In this document: in pieces, positions 20,461-30,967 of the stretch
Layout: each line of letters opens with the position of its first letter
How positions within the stretch are numbered: position 1 is the stretch's first letter
NCBI GenBank assembly: GCA_033558025.1
Contig: JAUCEF010000007.1
Location: 5,208,001 to 5,272,000 of the forward strand
DNA from: Phytophthora sp. 'mugwort'
Lineage: Eukaryota; Oomycota; Peronosporomycetes; Peronosporales; Peronosporaceae
DNA: 64,000 bases
Direction: 5' to 3'
The notes under the pieces: model-generated
Told to the model about the DNA's origin: nothing
Seen by the model: only the letters and a program-made list of their open reading frames with translations
Databases searched by the model: none
Program-made: the position numbers and the translations under genes

Positions 20461-21616
20461 CTACCCAAGCAAGGGTTTAACTCTTTTCGACAGGTCGAAG
20501 ATGGACCACGTTTTCTCGCGTGTCGCAGCTAATCGTTGTTTTGGTAGATCGAGATTTAGCTCGGTATACCAAAAATAGACCCGACCCAAATATGACCCGC
20601 GAAAACCCTTATCCTTCCCATCAATTGTGATAGATACACCGCTGGTGGTGGCGATATCACTAAACCATTGAGACTCGTGCGTCACATGACGCGTTCATCC
20701 AGATTCGATAGTCCACGTGGGATCCAGTTGGGACATTGGCTTGAGCCGTAAGGCTTACGAGTGGGTTAACCGTAGGGGCGACAGCGGTCCGTCCGACGTC
20801 GCGGCGTTCCTGGCGAAACACCTTGCGGTTGCTACCACTGTCATCGTTTTCGTCGTCCGGGTCGGAGTCGAGAGGACGGTGCGTGGTTAGGTATTGATCA
20901 CGGTGATTTCCATGGCTTCAATGCATGGGGTATTACCGCTCCTGTTCCGCTTATCTCGACGGTTGGAGTTGTGGCGACCGTTGCTGTTGCGCCCACAGTT
21001 AAATGTCTTGGTGTTGTTGCGGTACCGATGGTCTCGGTTCGTGTTTCCTCCTTTGAGCGCAAAGTTCGCAGGGATTACTGTGCCATCCTTGACTTTGCCG
21101 TCGCGTAGGTCCTTTTGGAGGCCACGGCACTGTCGGATATTGTGGCGTGGACGATCGCAGTACACACATGTCCGATAGAGTGGCTTGGAGCCCCAGGTGT
21201 CGTATCAATAGAGCGCGTTCATTCTTGGTCGCTGGTGACTCAGGCGTTCCTTTGGACAGCGTGTAGTGCTCTTGGGTCTGGAGGTCGCGGATCTTCCCTT
21301 CAATACTCTACTTCAGGTCTTCATACGGGATGTACTTCCGTTGGCCCTTCCAGAAGCGAAGGTCATTCTTCCAGGACTGAAGCATGGAGTGGAACAGGTA
21401 GATTGACTTCTGTCCTTCCGTCAACGCTGATTCAGTGGTCTCCGAGACTTTGATCGCGTTCTCCAGCTTGAAGAAGAACGCAGTGGGATCGAAGCCCTCC
21501 GCGTACTTGATCTCCATCAAGTAGTGCTGGATGAAGTAAGGGTCGCCGTGGAAGGCCGCACCCTCGTACTTCTGGTAGATGAAGTCGAATACAGATTCCG
21601 CTCTCAGTTCCGGCAC
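20461..21616 (-). mobile_element. Ty1/copia gag-protease fragment
   Basis: On the minus strand a Gag of the copia type is seen at 21308-21616 (FFFKLENAIKV, YLFHSMLQSWKNDLRFW). A CCHC-like knuckle follows (20887-21165: CDRPRHNIRQC) with a basic Asn/Arg-rich tail. After it comes a protease start, where WTIESG then an in-frame TGA precedes TRHVTHESQWF (about 20680-20710). The catalytic DSG is therefore already changed to ESG, and the Cys codon has become a stop. No integrase or RT follows. It is not the missing front of the copia element at 6.4-9.4 kb, because both include the middle of the protease region. Confidence 0.75.
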
Positions 21617-21634
21617 CGCTCCTAATGAATAACC

Positions 21635-22996
21635 TTGGCCGGATTTATACTATTCGATATAACAGGTACGAAGAGGTCCACGATCGCATTTGGATTTAGG
21701 CGCGAAACTGCATTCAGAGATACCCCCCACCGCGTACTACTCAACCAGCACATAATGGGAGGCTGGATGCCGATTAAGGAAAAGAGAAGCTTTATTAAGG
21801 AGCACGAGGCGCGTCCGGAGACGTTGCAACGAGAACCATCAGCAAAAATAACGCTAAGTTGCGAAGCGCCCCGACCCAGACAACAATTTCGGACATTAAA
21901 ACAAACGCGAGGTCGATAATGAGCAAAGATTAATGCGACGTCAAGCGCCGCAAGCTTTTGCGGATAACATCGCCACGGTTGGAGAGACATCTTTAGGCGT
22001 GGGTCCAAGAGATGGAGAAGTGCCACGAGTGCGTCTCGCGCGAGCTGATCCGGATGAAAGTCCGGGATCTACAAGTTAAGCTATGTGATGCGTGGGGCCT
22101 GGGCTTCTCGGATGGGTGGCTGACTGCGTTTGAAAAGCAGAATGGTCTGCGCTTGCGCCAGCAATACGGCGAGGCTGCCTCTGCTGATCCATAGACCGTT
22201 CGAAACGGTCTCGAGCGACTGCATCGAGTCACCGAGCTCTACGACCACAGGATATCTACAACATGGATGAGACCGGGCTGTGCTACGCCATGGCACCAGC
22301 CCCGTTCATTTGTAGCAAGGGGAAGAGCGGATCCAAGAAAAGGAAAACAAGAATCAGGCTGGCATTTACTCGAACGCAGATGGCTCTGACGCATTACCGT
22401 CACTCTTCTTGGGCCGCGCGAAGTAGCCGCGATGCTTTGATAAGCGGACGGCCGAAGAACACGGATATATCTACAACAGCAATAAAAAGGCATGGATGAC
22501 CAGCGTCATCTTCCAGGAATGGTTGCGGAATCTCGATCGTGACATGGGCGAGGCTGGACGCCAAATCGTATTGCTGCTGGATAATGCCTCCTCTCGCAAG
22601 ACAGGAGACCGCATTTGCACCAACATTCGGATTGAGTTTCTGCCGCCCAACACGACGGCCTACTTGTAGCTTATGAATGCCGGCATTATCGCGGCATTCA
22701 AGCGAGGGTGTCGAAAGAAGCAGATACTGTCGGCGTACTAGATGGTGAAGGACTTCGATTGAACACCACACGAGCAGAATGCAAAGCTTCTTGGAAAGAC
22801 CCCGTACGACATCAACCAACTGCAGCCAATGCAATGGAGCTGCGAGGTCTGGAGCGAGCTGCAGGCCCGGGGCACGATCAAGAACTGCTTTGGGTATACT
22901 GGTATTTGCTTTAAAGGTGGCGAAGAAGACACTAGAGGGTGCAGTTATAGTAGTTGTGACGGCATCGAAGAGATTGTAATGCAGGTGCTCTTTTAA
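21635..22996 (+). mobile_element. pogo-like (CENP-B/Tigger type) transposase relic
   Basis: The N-terminal part has a helix-turn-helix pattern (IKEKRSFIKEHEARPETLQRE), then a second HTH (SDGWLTAFEKQNGLRLR, about 22110-22165). The DDE domain starts with NMDETGLCYAM (22263, first Asp) and GKSGSKKRKTRI. It continues with IVLLLDNASSRKTG (second Asp) and EFLPPNTTAYL, an in-frame TAG, then LMNAGIIAAFK. There the third catalytic Asp of the usual LDAG has become Asn. The tail YDINQLQPMQWSCEVW and KNCFGYTGI matches the family C-terminal region. Several frameshifts and the lost catalytic residue show it is dead. Confidence 0.8.
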
Positions 22997-23006
22997 ATGA
23001 ACAACC

Positions 23007-23720
23007 TCAATACATTATAACCATACGGTAAACATAGAGTGGTACCCCGAACCGGAATGAGAGCGAATCTGTATCTCGAAGGAGGTCGTGAATCTTGACC
23101 AAGCGGACGTGCATGTTGTCCATTTTCTTCATGAAAAAAAACTTTGTCTTCGCTTCTTGGTGGCGGCGTTCACGCTGACTGAGAGGTTGGGGCGTCTTGT
23201 TGAGGCCATGCTTGCGGTCCATGGCGGTCTGCCGACAGTTGAACGGGCGGATCGCGGGCAGATCCTTGCGCTTGATCGGTGTGTCGGAGCCATCTCCTGA
23301 GTCTTCGTCAGACCCGTAGGGTGGCTTGAGTTCTTCATCGCTTCCTTCAAAGTCCACGGCATCGGAGTAGACATCAGCCTTCTCGGCTGGCATGTGCTTC
23401 GGCGAGTCGTCGGCGTCGAACATGTCGCTCTCGCTCTCTCTAGCTTCTTCCTCGTAAAAGCTATCGTAGTCGGGCTTCTTGAAGCCGAGAAGATACTTCC
23501 GTCGAGGGCTGCGCACACGCGGGTCTACCACACGCCAAAGTTCTAGGCGCCGATGAGGCCGTCGCTTGAGGCTTGACTTAAGCTCATAGCCTGTTACGCG
23601 GAAAAGTTGCGTAATAGAGAGGGAGTGGACTTGAGTAGAAGATGTCAAATGACGAAGTAAGTTGTATTGAGCAGGGAAAGCTCCTGTCGGCAGGCAGAAG
23701 ATGGCTGGTGTCGAGGGCAA
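23007..23720 (-). CDS. Hypothetical acidic protein, 237 aa (probably transposon-associated)
   Basis: This is an ATG-started frame without interruptions. The first ~40 codons lie inside dispersed repeat R1. A basic stretch follows (SSLKRRPHRRLELW, SPRRKYLLGFKKPDYDSF), then a long acidic Ser/Asp/Glu-rich region (about residues 90-145, for example EEEARESESDMFDADD) and a basic C-terminal helix region. No catalytic motif is seen. Acidic heads of this kind occur in front of PiggyBac-like transposases, and one is present at 27872-28159, but no transposase body is attached here. It might be an orphan transposon ORF or a chance frame. Confidence 0.35.
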   Translation of the reverse strand: MPSTPAIFCLPTGAFPAQYNLLRHLTSSTQVHSLSITQLFRVTGYELKSSLKRRPHRRLELWRVVDPRVRSPRRKYLLGFKKPDYDSFYEEEARESESDMFDADDSPKHMPAEKADVYSDAVDFEGSDEELKPPYGSDEDSGDGSDTPIKRKDLPAIRPFNCRQTAMDRKHGLNKTPQPLSQRERRHQEAKTKFFFMKKMDNMHVRLVKIHDLLRDTDSLSFRFGVPLYVYRMVIMY

Positions 23721-23768
23721 CTACGCCTTTTACTATGGACCGCTGTATTCCATACTAAAGGCAGCACT
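23593..23768 (+). repeat. Dispersed repeat R1, copy 2 (interrupted)
   Basis: It matches 25428-25580 from GTTACG...GGAAAAG onward, with an extra ~20 bp before ATGGCTGGTG. It stops abruptly at CTAA, where sequence beginning GAGCATCTCCAGTCGG takes over, consistent with a Harbinger-type insertion at a TAA. Confidence 0.75.
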
Positions 23769-24019
23769 AAGAGCATCTCCAGTCGGGTGTGCTATGGCTA
23801 TTTGAACAGGAAAATTACGGACAAATGCTGTTAGAATAGCGCAAGGTGCTCCAGTTGGCGCTCTATTGTTATTTAACTGCACAAATTACCGCGCTGTGAG
23901 CTATTCAGAGCATGAATAGCGCACGTGGTCTATCCGAACAATCGTTGCAGCAACAGCCAATCGCCGGAATATCTAGATCCATTGCTCGGACTGCCACGGT
24001 TGCCTACGGATTCAGAGCC

Positions 24020-24380
24020 CAGACAGTACTATGGGACGTGGACGTCGCTGGAGCACTGCTGAAGACGAAGCTTTAGTCCGAGTCTAAATGTCTCTCAGTC
24101 TCCAATTAATGGCACAGAACAGAAGGCTTCAACGTTCTGGAAAAGCATTTTAGACGGCTTCAATGAAATCGTCAGTGCCCCCAACAAAGACGGCGCCCGC
24201 TCTGTTCAGGCCCTTCGTAATCGCTGTCTTCTATTTCACATGATATCGCGAAATCTGTCGGGTGCTGGAGTGCGATTATAGCTCGTAACGAGTCTGGCAA
24301 AAATGCCGATGACCTGCTGAATGACACGCGCGCTCTGTTCGATATGCGACAGAAATATTCAACTTCTTGATATTACTGAC
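24020..24380 (+). pseudogene. Harbinger Myb-like / DNA-binding ORF, degenerate
   Basis: The plus strand reads MGRGRRWSTAEDEALVRV and a stop, and in another frame GTEQKASTFWKSILDGF and RSVQALRNRCSLFH. The W(S/T)xxED...L and later FW/RNR blocks are those of the trihelix/Myb-like companion protein of Harbinger elements, which helps the transposase find the ends. Frameshifts and stops make it non-functional. Confidence 0.6.
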
Positions 24381-24737
24381 GGTACGACTTATCATAGTGC
24401 TGCTGATGTAGATAAATTTGTCGATGCTGATTTGGCGACATACTAACAGGAGAACGTGGAAGAGTTGGCCAACAAGGCCTTGAGGAGCATGGTGACACTG
24501 AGCAATAAGGGGTGACAATCACGTGTAGGTTTCGCAGCCTTCGGAGGAATGCACACACTATAATCCATACTGCATTAGTTGGCGCATTGATATTTGAATT
24601 CGAAGACAATCTGATAGCTCCATTAAAAAGCAATGCATTAGTTATCAAAAATAACATTACGAAACCTAGTTCAATTTGTAGCATTCCAGTTCCAGTAGTG
24701 CCTGCAAAGCACGTCGCGGAATGCCTTACTAACATTC

Positions 24738-25193
24738 TCATCTTGCAAAGCTTTCATGCGCTTGCACATGTCCATAATAGAACCACTCAAAATCGTCGAC
24801 TGCACTCGCGACAGAATCTTGATATAAATCTTGGTCAGGTGCTTCAACCCGATCTACAACTCCATCCGTTCCATAGGGATCTGGCAAATAGTCCGGAACG
24901 CCCTCTTCGCGGAGCTTGATGATCATATTGTGTAATATAATGCAACAATAAATCACGTACTTCATTCGAATTTGGTACCACAAGCGTGAAGGAACAGCGA
25001 GCACTCCACAGCGCGATTTTAGGAATCCGAAAGCACACTCAACATCCATTCGTATGGTGGATAAATACCATCCACAAAATAATAAGGTGTGCCATGTTCC
25101 TGATCGCCGATTTGATAGGAAACTCGAGGGCAGGTATCGCTGAGAAAACTGTGCAAAACTAGACAAAAGTTTAGTTTTGCACAGTTTTCTCAC
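24738..25193 (-). pseudogene. Harbinger-like DDE transposase, C-terminal part
   Basis: The frame contains MDVECAFGFLKSRCGVL and YVIYCCIILHNMII, the conserved C-terminal half of the DDE_Tnp_4 / plant-transposon-protein family. These are the Glu-containing helix (ER/EC AFG.LK.R) and the CC.LHN block. An acidic tail follows. The N-terminal half with the two catalytic Asp residues is not found, so it is a fragment. Confidence 0.75.
25141..25192. repeat. Perfect 21-bp hairpin
   Basis: Bases 25141-25161 (TGAGAAAACTGTGCAAAACTA) are exactly reverse-complementary to 25172-25192, with a 10-nt loop. It sits at the 5' edge of the Harbinger transposase fragment. Confidence 0.9.
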
Positions 25194-25427
25194 TGCGTTT
25201 TGTTATCGCGTAAAAGTATCCAGTAACTTTACCTATAAACACTGTTTTTTAAAAAAAAGTTACCGTTTAAGTTGAGCGAAAAATTAAACGTAAAATCTCA
25301 AGTGTGGCTGCGCTACGTGTCCCACACCGAATTTGTCAGTTATTTATAACTGAATCCTGCTAACCTCACTAAGGTAAAACGTTATTTTCGCTACACAGTA
25401 CAACGAGAGAAAATATTAATAACTGTT
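25194..25427. other. A/T-rich spacer
   Basis: No gene or recognised repeat is seen. Confidence 0.3.
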
Positions 25428-25660
25428 ACGGAAAAAGCTGCATAGTAGAGAGGGAGTAGACTTGAGTAGAAGATGTCAAATAACGAAGTAAGTTGTATTG
25501 AGCAAGGAGATGGCTGGTGCCGAGAGCAACTACGCCTTTTAGTATGGACCGCTGTATTCCATATTAAAGGCAATATTAACAGTTTTAAGAGGTGTTTTAA
25601 TAACTGGTCATCAGCTCTTGTGGAGTGCTTAGGTACATTGTACCATATACAAGGCTATAT
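25428..25660 (+). repeat. Dispersed repeat R1, copy 3 (longest)
   Basis: This copy covers both the left block shared with 23593 (AGAGAGGGAGTAGACTTGAG) and the right block shared with 4452 (through TAACTGGTCATCAGCTCTTG and GTACATTGTACC). It is not interrupted. From ATGGCTGG the plus strand reads MAGAESNYAF before a stop, suggesting an eroded coding start, but the family is unknown. Confidence 0.75.
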
Positions 25661-25852
25661 GGTACAACTTGAACAATATCCAACCAATACCCTCAAGACG
25701 GTGTCTATACCAGAGAGACGAGATGACAACAGCATGGTTTTGCCCTAGTTAATGCTTTCTAGTAATACTCAAGCATTGTCGTGGTCATGGTAATCGCAAA
25801 CTTTTACCGGGGTCATTCTTAGGCGTTCGTGCTTCACCTCGGCATCTTATCT

Positions 25853-28800
25853 TTAACCGCTCCACCCCGAAGCGATTTTTTTTAACTGCAGATGCAGCTT
25901 CATTTGAATTGGCGTTTTTATATATAGGGTTGTGTTAACAGGGACCAGCTTGCCATTCATCCACTCCCGGTGCCAAATATCCCAGCAAGTCATTACCACC
26001 CCGCGGATCTGACAACATGGCTTCATACACAGGAAGATCGGCCCCGACTCGCTGCATTCGTCACAGAAGAAGGCTGTCGTTGTCACGTTTGTCGCCGACG
26101 CGTAGAAGCGAGTAGACCTTGCACGCTCGCTGCCGACGCTGTGTGGTCGTGTTGCGCCACTCGTCGAATTGCTTGGGGGCGTGTGTTGTCTGGTTATACC
26201 CAACTGATGATTTTGCTGGTGCTCGAGCGTCCCTTGCTGGTCCTTGCTGGGTACCAAATGTGTTCCCTTCGTACATGTCCGACGCTCGCAGCTGGCAGAG
26301 CTGTAGGTGCAGCTTTTTCATGTACTTCACGTGGGTCAACGCGCGAGCTGTTTTGTGTTTGTGGTAGGCCTTGTGCACGATATAGCCGTTTACTATCGCC
26401 AAGTCGATAAGCCCAAGCCAAGTGGCTTATAGTACTTCCTGAATCGTACCGCTCGCTGGATGGAGTACCGCTGCAGGCACAGCTGGTCGTGGGCATCCAC
26501 GCCCCCCATGAAGGCGTGGTAGTCTTTCACAACTCGAGGACAAGGTACTTCTACCTGCTCCGCCAGGTCTTGGCGAACCACACGATCCAGACTCCCGCCA
26601 GTGCACAAGAAGTGGACTGGGCGCGAATCCCACCAGCTAACGGCTGCCATGTTTGGCACGAGATTTGACTTGGCTACTCTTTGAGTGATCCCCGAGAGAT
26701 GGTAGCAGGACGATACTGCTTCTTCTCGATAACAGCTTTGCAGTAGCCAACGCGGTTTGTCATAATAGTCCGAACACAGTAGAACCCCATCAGCAGCAGC
26801 TGAATCGCCAAAGCCACCGACGTGTACAAGCGATCCACAACCATTAATCTCATGCCCTGCTTCCGAGCGTCGGCGCCGAACACTGCAAGCAGCTTGCGCA
26901 CAACTGCTGCAGGACTCGACTTCATGTCGGTCTTATGCGCGTCACTCGAGTGTTGCTTCTTACCGTAATACACCTCGAGCCTGCATTTATACAACATACC
27001 ACGACCAAAACATACAATGTCAACCCGCATAATTCAGCATAAGGAAAAAATGAGATCAAAAAAAGATCCGAATGCAGTACGCGGTCACAGAACTGCACAA
27101 CATGAAGAGCTTGGTGCCCCACTTGTGCGGCTTGTCTTTCATGTAGACGCGCACCTTGTTGAACAAGGAACGACTAGGCAGCATTGTTTCATCGAACGCC
27201 AGGTGCGATGGCGCTACATACCCACGCTCGAACGTCCTCTGGAGCACTCCCACAACTTTGCGAATCTTCCAAGCTCTGTCAGTTGCAGCCCGCGGGTCTC
27301 AGTTCGAATTGAAGTGCAAGTTGCACGCAATCTCCATGAATCGATCACGTCGTAGCACGGAACTAAAAGCTCCACGTGGAATGGCGCCTTCTTCGAGTGG
27401 TGAGCAAGTTTCTCGCGGTTGGGGTCGATTGTCCTTGCAATAAGCAGTCCAATAAAGCGACACAGCTCTTGGGGCTGTATTGGCTTAGTCCCTTTCAGCT
27501 CAGTCCGGATGTCTCGTTTTTTCTTCTTTGGAAATTCAGGTTGGAAACGGCGCTTGTTGCGGTAGCGCTTGTACCGTTCATCTACACGGAGTGGGGCCAT
27601 TTCAGGCCCATACTGGTTCGAGCACACTACGATGTGCTACCACTACGCCACCAGCATGAAGAAGAAAAACAGCGCTAGCGGAGAGTCAGCATTGCGTAGT
27701 GCTCCCGCTGTAGGAACCGAGTACCCTTGGCGTAGCCCGGATAACTCTGCATATTCTCCACTGGTTCGTACGGTGTCATAATGTACTCATCCGTATCTGG
27801 CTCCTCATATCTTCCCAACCAGTCGCAGACATCTCGCGCAGGACGTCGTTCTTGAGATTGCCAGATAGGACTTAATCCTCACCTCCAAAACTACCCAGAA
27901 ATCGCTCCGCGTAGAGCACTTCTGCAGCAACCTCGGTCTCTGTTGCTTCTGGCTCGTCATCGTCCTCAGGGAGATATATGCCAGCGCAATCCTCGCCACT
28001 GTCTTCCCCGTCGTCCAGATCGTCCTTCTCCGCATCGTCACCAGATTCTATTGCCCCGTACTCCGTTCCTTCATCTCCACCACGAACGTCATTAAGAGTG
28101 TCATCTTTGTCAACAAGTAGCTCACTGCTCAGTCCATTCTCGTCGACCTTCTCCTTCACTGGTATCTATACAATATTACATTCCACAACATAAGTCAGTA
28201 TATGTTGCAGCATAGTATGCAATACGAGATGCAGCATGTAATGCAGTACAAGATACATATGCAACATTTGATGCAGCTTACCGGGTTCGTATTCACTTCC
28301 ATCTTCAGCGGATATGACGGAGGCATCATCAGGGAGCAGTGCTTCTTTCAGATTCAGCGTCCTCGTCCATCGACCCCGTGCTGTCATCACCGACATGCGG
28401 CGACGTTGCTATCGGAACCGACGTTGCAGAAGTAACTTGGCTCGTCCATGGCGGAGGGGTTGATGCCATGGGGCTCCCTGTGGAAGCCAACGAGCGCCGT
28501 GTAGGGCGAGAAGAACGACGACCTCGCTCAGGTGTAGATGGTGACGCCCTTGAAAGCTTGCTACGGGGGTTCGTGAGGGGCTTCTGACGCGAGAGAACCT
28601 GGTTCAGCTGCCGTTCTCGATATGGCAGCTGCGGGGACGACTGCTGGACGGCGAGTGGTATTTGGATCAGGGTCTACGCCTTCGCCGTTGGGTGTTCTGT
28701 CTTCAATCAGCGCGCCTTACGTCTCTTGGATGACTAGGGCTGTCCGCGCTAGCTCAGAATCACCCGGGTTTGTCGGGCGAGATGTTCGCGCGCGAGTACG

Positions 28801-29065
28801 TAGCACTGGATAGACAAAGAACCGCATGTGAGCACATTTTCAATAGCAACACAGTAACAGGTACCGTAATGTTCGCGTAATACTCCAGCACTGCTTCCTC
28901 TCCTTTGTCCACTCCTTCAGCTCCATCGGGACTGCATCCGGGCCGGATGCAGCGAAATCGGTGTCCAGGCTGCGACTTGGCGGGCGCTTGTTGGTCCACC
29001 CTTGCGCTTTCAGCTCCCGCCTCACCGACCGAAAGGACAGATCTCGCGGCCGACGTCGCTATCAC
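25853..29065 (-). mobile_element. PiggyBac-like transposase gene, interrupted
   Basis: Reading leftward, the N-terminal part is ELKAQGWTNKRPPSRSLDTDF and GEEAVLEYYAN (28840-29040). An acidic Asp/Glu-rich segment follows (27872-28159). The catalytic DDE_Tnp_1_7 region then has LAFDETMLPSRS (first Asp), YMKDKPHKWGTKLFMLC (27056-27253), MRLMVVDRLYTSVALA (second Asp, about 26830-26860) and DYHAFMGGVDAHDQL (third Asp, about 26480-26520). A Cys-containing C-terminal tail lies at about 25900-26100. All three catalytic Asp positions are retained. Breaks between pieces may be introns (one ends with TGCAG at about 26987) or frameshifts. I could not identify TTAA-flanked terminal repeats. Confidence 0.8.
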
Positions 29066-29099
29066 GGGCCAGCTTCCCTATCGGCCGCACCATTCCGCT

Positions 29100-29880
29100 C
29101 CGCTCCGGCTTGTGCCCTTGGCGTGCAAATTCTCGAATGAGAGAGAATTCCCTTCGTCGGCGAATGGATGGCAGGCGTTCCCTGCCAAGTCTGTTCAAAA
29201 TCGGTTGTCTCCGTTTTAAAAAATCACGGGACTGTCTCTTGCGAGTACACTGATCAGGGTTAGGTATTGCAACAGAAAAGAGCCACTCAGCCCACTCATT
29301 CATTTTAAAGTTTGTATATCCCCTGGCAAGGGAAAATACGTTCAATACAAACTTCAAGTCAAAAATGATCTTATGTAGCAAATTCCAGGTTATCAAAAAT
29401 AACTAAACAACATTATGCAGCACGCCGGGCTGGAGAGGTTAAAGGAGGAATAAGTCCCGTGTATTAGTTTTTCGAACGGGAGCTCATGCTTCGCTGAAGA
29501 AGAAAACTGGTACTGTTTGTGAATATGTTCAGGGATGATCACTAACAACCGAATCGTGGTAATCTCTTGCCTGTTGCTACATGTATTAACCGCGGTACCA
29601 CTATAGTACTGTTTGTGTTTTATCTAACGGTAATTATAAGCACAGCCCATCAAGAATAACTATCTGTGGGTATATGTAATACACGTACCGTTAAACTTAT
29701 GTAGTATCCGCTATAATGTTATATCCGACACGCCAAATATGCCAGTCAGACACCAGCAATTTGGACACATCTGAATTGTTGTCATTTCCGACAGCTCCAA
29801 ATAGGTGGCCACGGCTCGCTAAAAGTTAGGCACCAGTCATGCAAAGCTTAGTCATTCCCCAAATTCTAAATACAGTACCA
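29100..29880. other. A/T-rich intergenic DNA
   Basis: Apart from a basic minus-strand frame upstream of the PiggyBac N-terminus (29022-29396), nothing coding is recognised. Confidence 0.35.
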
Positions 29881-29889
29881 ATTATATAT

Positions 29890-30282
29890 TAGCCGCACAC
29901 GACCCAGTGCGGGTCGAGCTCGCCACCCTCGGCTGTACAGCCGGCGGACATTGCTTGGAACCGCCGTTGAAGCAGAAGCAGCGTCTGCGCCAACGCTGGG
30001 TTAACTGGCTGACGGCTAAGCTGGCGAACCAGGAGAGCAGCAGCGTGGTTAAGGCGCCATCCAGGGATAAACTGGTTGGCTGGGTTGCCAGCACGCGGGA
30101 CGAGCTATCCGATTCGACGATCTCGAACGGGTTTAAGGGCATCCTCGCCGTGCCACCTGTCGACCCAACATTTGAGGCATCGTTTAATGTTCTCGTGAGC
30201 AACTAAAGCGCATGGAGCTTCTTGGGTCCTGAGGTTGGCGAGGTCGATGATGAAGAGGACATAATAGACATGGAGAGGTAAG
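29890..30282 (+). pseudogene. DDE (pogo/CENP-B type) transposase C-terminal fragment
   Basis: The plus frame starts inside a protein: GCTAGG...EPPLKQ, then KQRLRQRWVNWL, APSRDKLVGWVASTRDEL and STISNGFKGI. This is the family pattern after the third catalytic residue, where helices W(V/I)..AW..L...TI.NGF.K.GI close the domain. After an in-frame TAA an acidic segment (GPEVGEVDDEEDIIDMER) runs to a donor-like GTAAGC at 30279. No N-terminal or catalytic part is present. Confidence 0.65.
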
Positions 30283-30789
30283 CGTCTAAGGCAAGTGTAA
30301 TACTTCGTGTTAATCGTTCCCCGCGGTGGGAGGGTTCTCAGGGTAAATCACGCACTCCTGAGTGCTAAATAATCGGTGTTTTTTTAGTAAAGTGTCTGTT
30401 TTTTCGCATGGATTGTGAAGTATTGATTTTAAGGGGCCCAAACCCCAAAGTCAAAAATGTGTCGGATACTACACAGGTTTTACGGTATTCAATTTGCAAA
30501 TACGTACTTAGTACAGTAAGTACATAGTACCTTCGCAAATCATATCGCCGGGAACAAACTATTATTCCTCTTTACGGGTATTCCTCGGCCAGGGGTGTAC
30601 CGGATTACGAAGCAGCCAATAGTACAACCTATTTGATACATAAAAAACAACCGTCCTTGCGTCCAATTCTGCCTTGCTCAATAACTCGCTCATTCGACAT
30701 CGAAGGTTCTTACTGCCGATCAACTGAATGTATCGCGTTTTTTATATCTTAACTCTTCTCATCTGTGTTTCAAACAGCTCAGCTCTGTA
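30283..30789. other. A/T-rich, no gene seen
   Basis: It contains a short GTACTTAGTACAGTAAGTAC-type palindromic stretch near 30503 and A/T-rich runs. No domain is seen. Confidence 0.35.
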
Positions 30790-30967
30790 ATCATGGCTTC
30801 CGAGATCAAGTCCTGCACGACGCTCGCTAACACTAGCGTTTGCGATATGTTAGCACTATGCTGCGCACCTCTCCCTGTCGAAAAAGGAGTTATGCACATG
30901 GGTATGCCACGCTGTCGCTGCCTCAGCCTCCTGAGAAGAGGACCGAGTAACTGATGAGCCTGTCTCC

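Larger units (their letters stand above)
23769..25200. mobile_element. PIF/Harbinger-like element, degenerate
   Basis: The left end GAGCATCTCCAGTCGG has the form common at Harbinger ends and begins right after TAA inside repeat R1; a 3-bp TAA-type target is usual for this superfamily. Inside are a Myb-like ORF on the plus strand and a DDE transposase on the minus strand, in convergent order, as in two-gene Harbinger elements. I could not see a matching right terminal repeat, so the right limit is approximate. Confidence 0.55.

Noticed and set aside
6425..21616. Idea that the gypsy element split a single copia element
   Set aside because: Both flanking copia pieces contain the middle of the protease region, so they come from two different elements.
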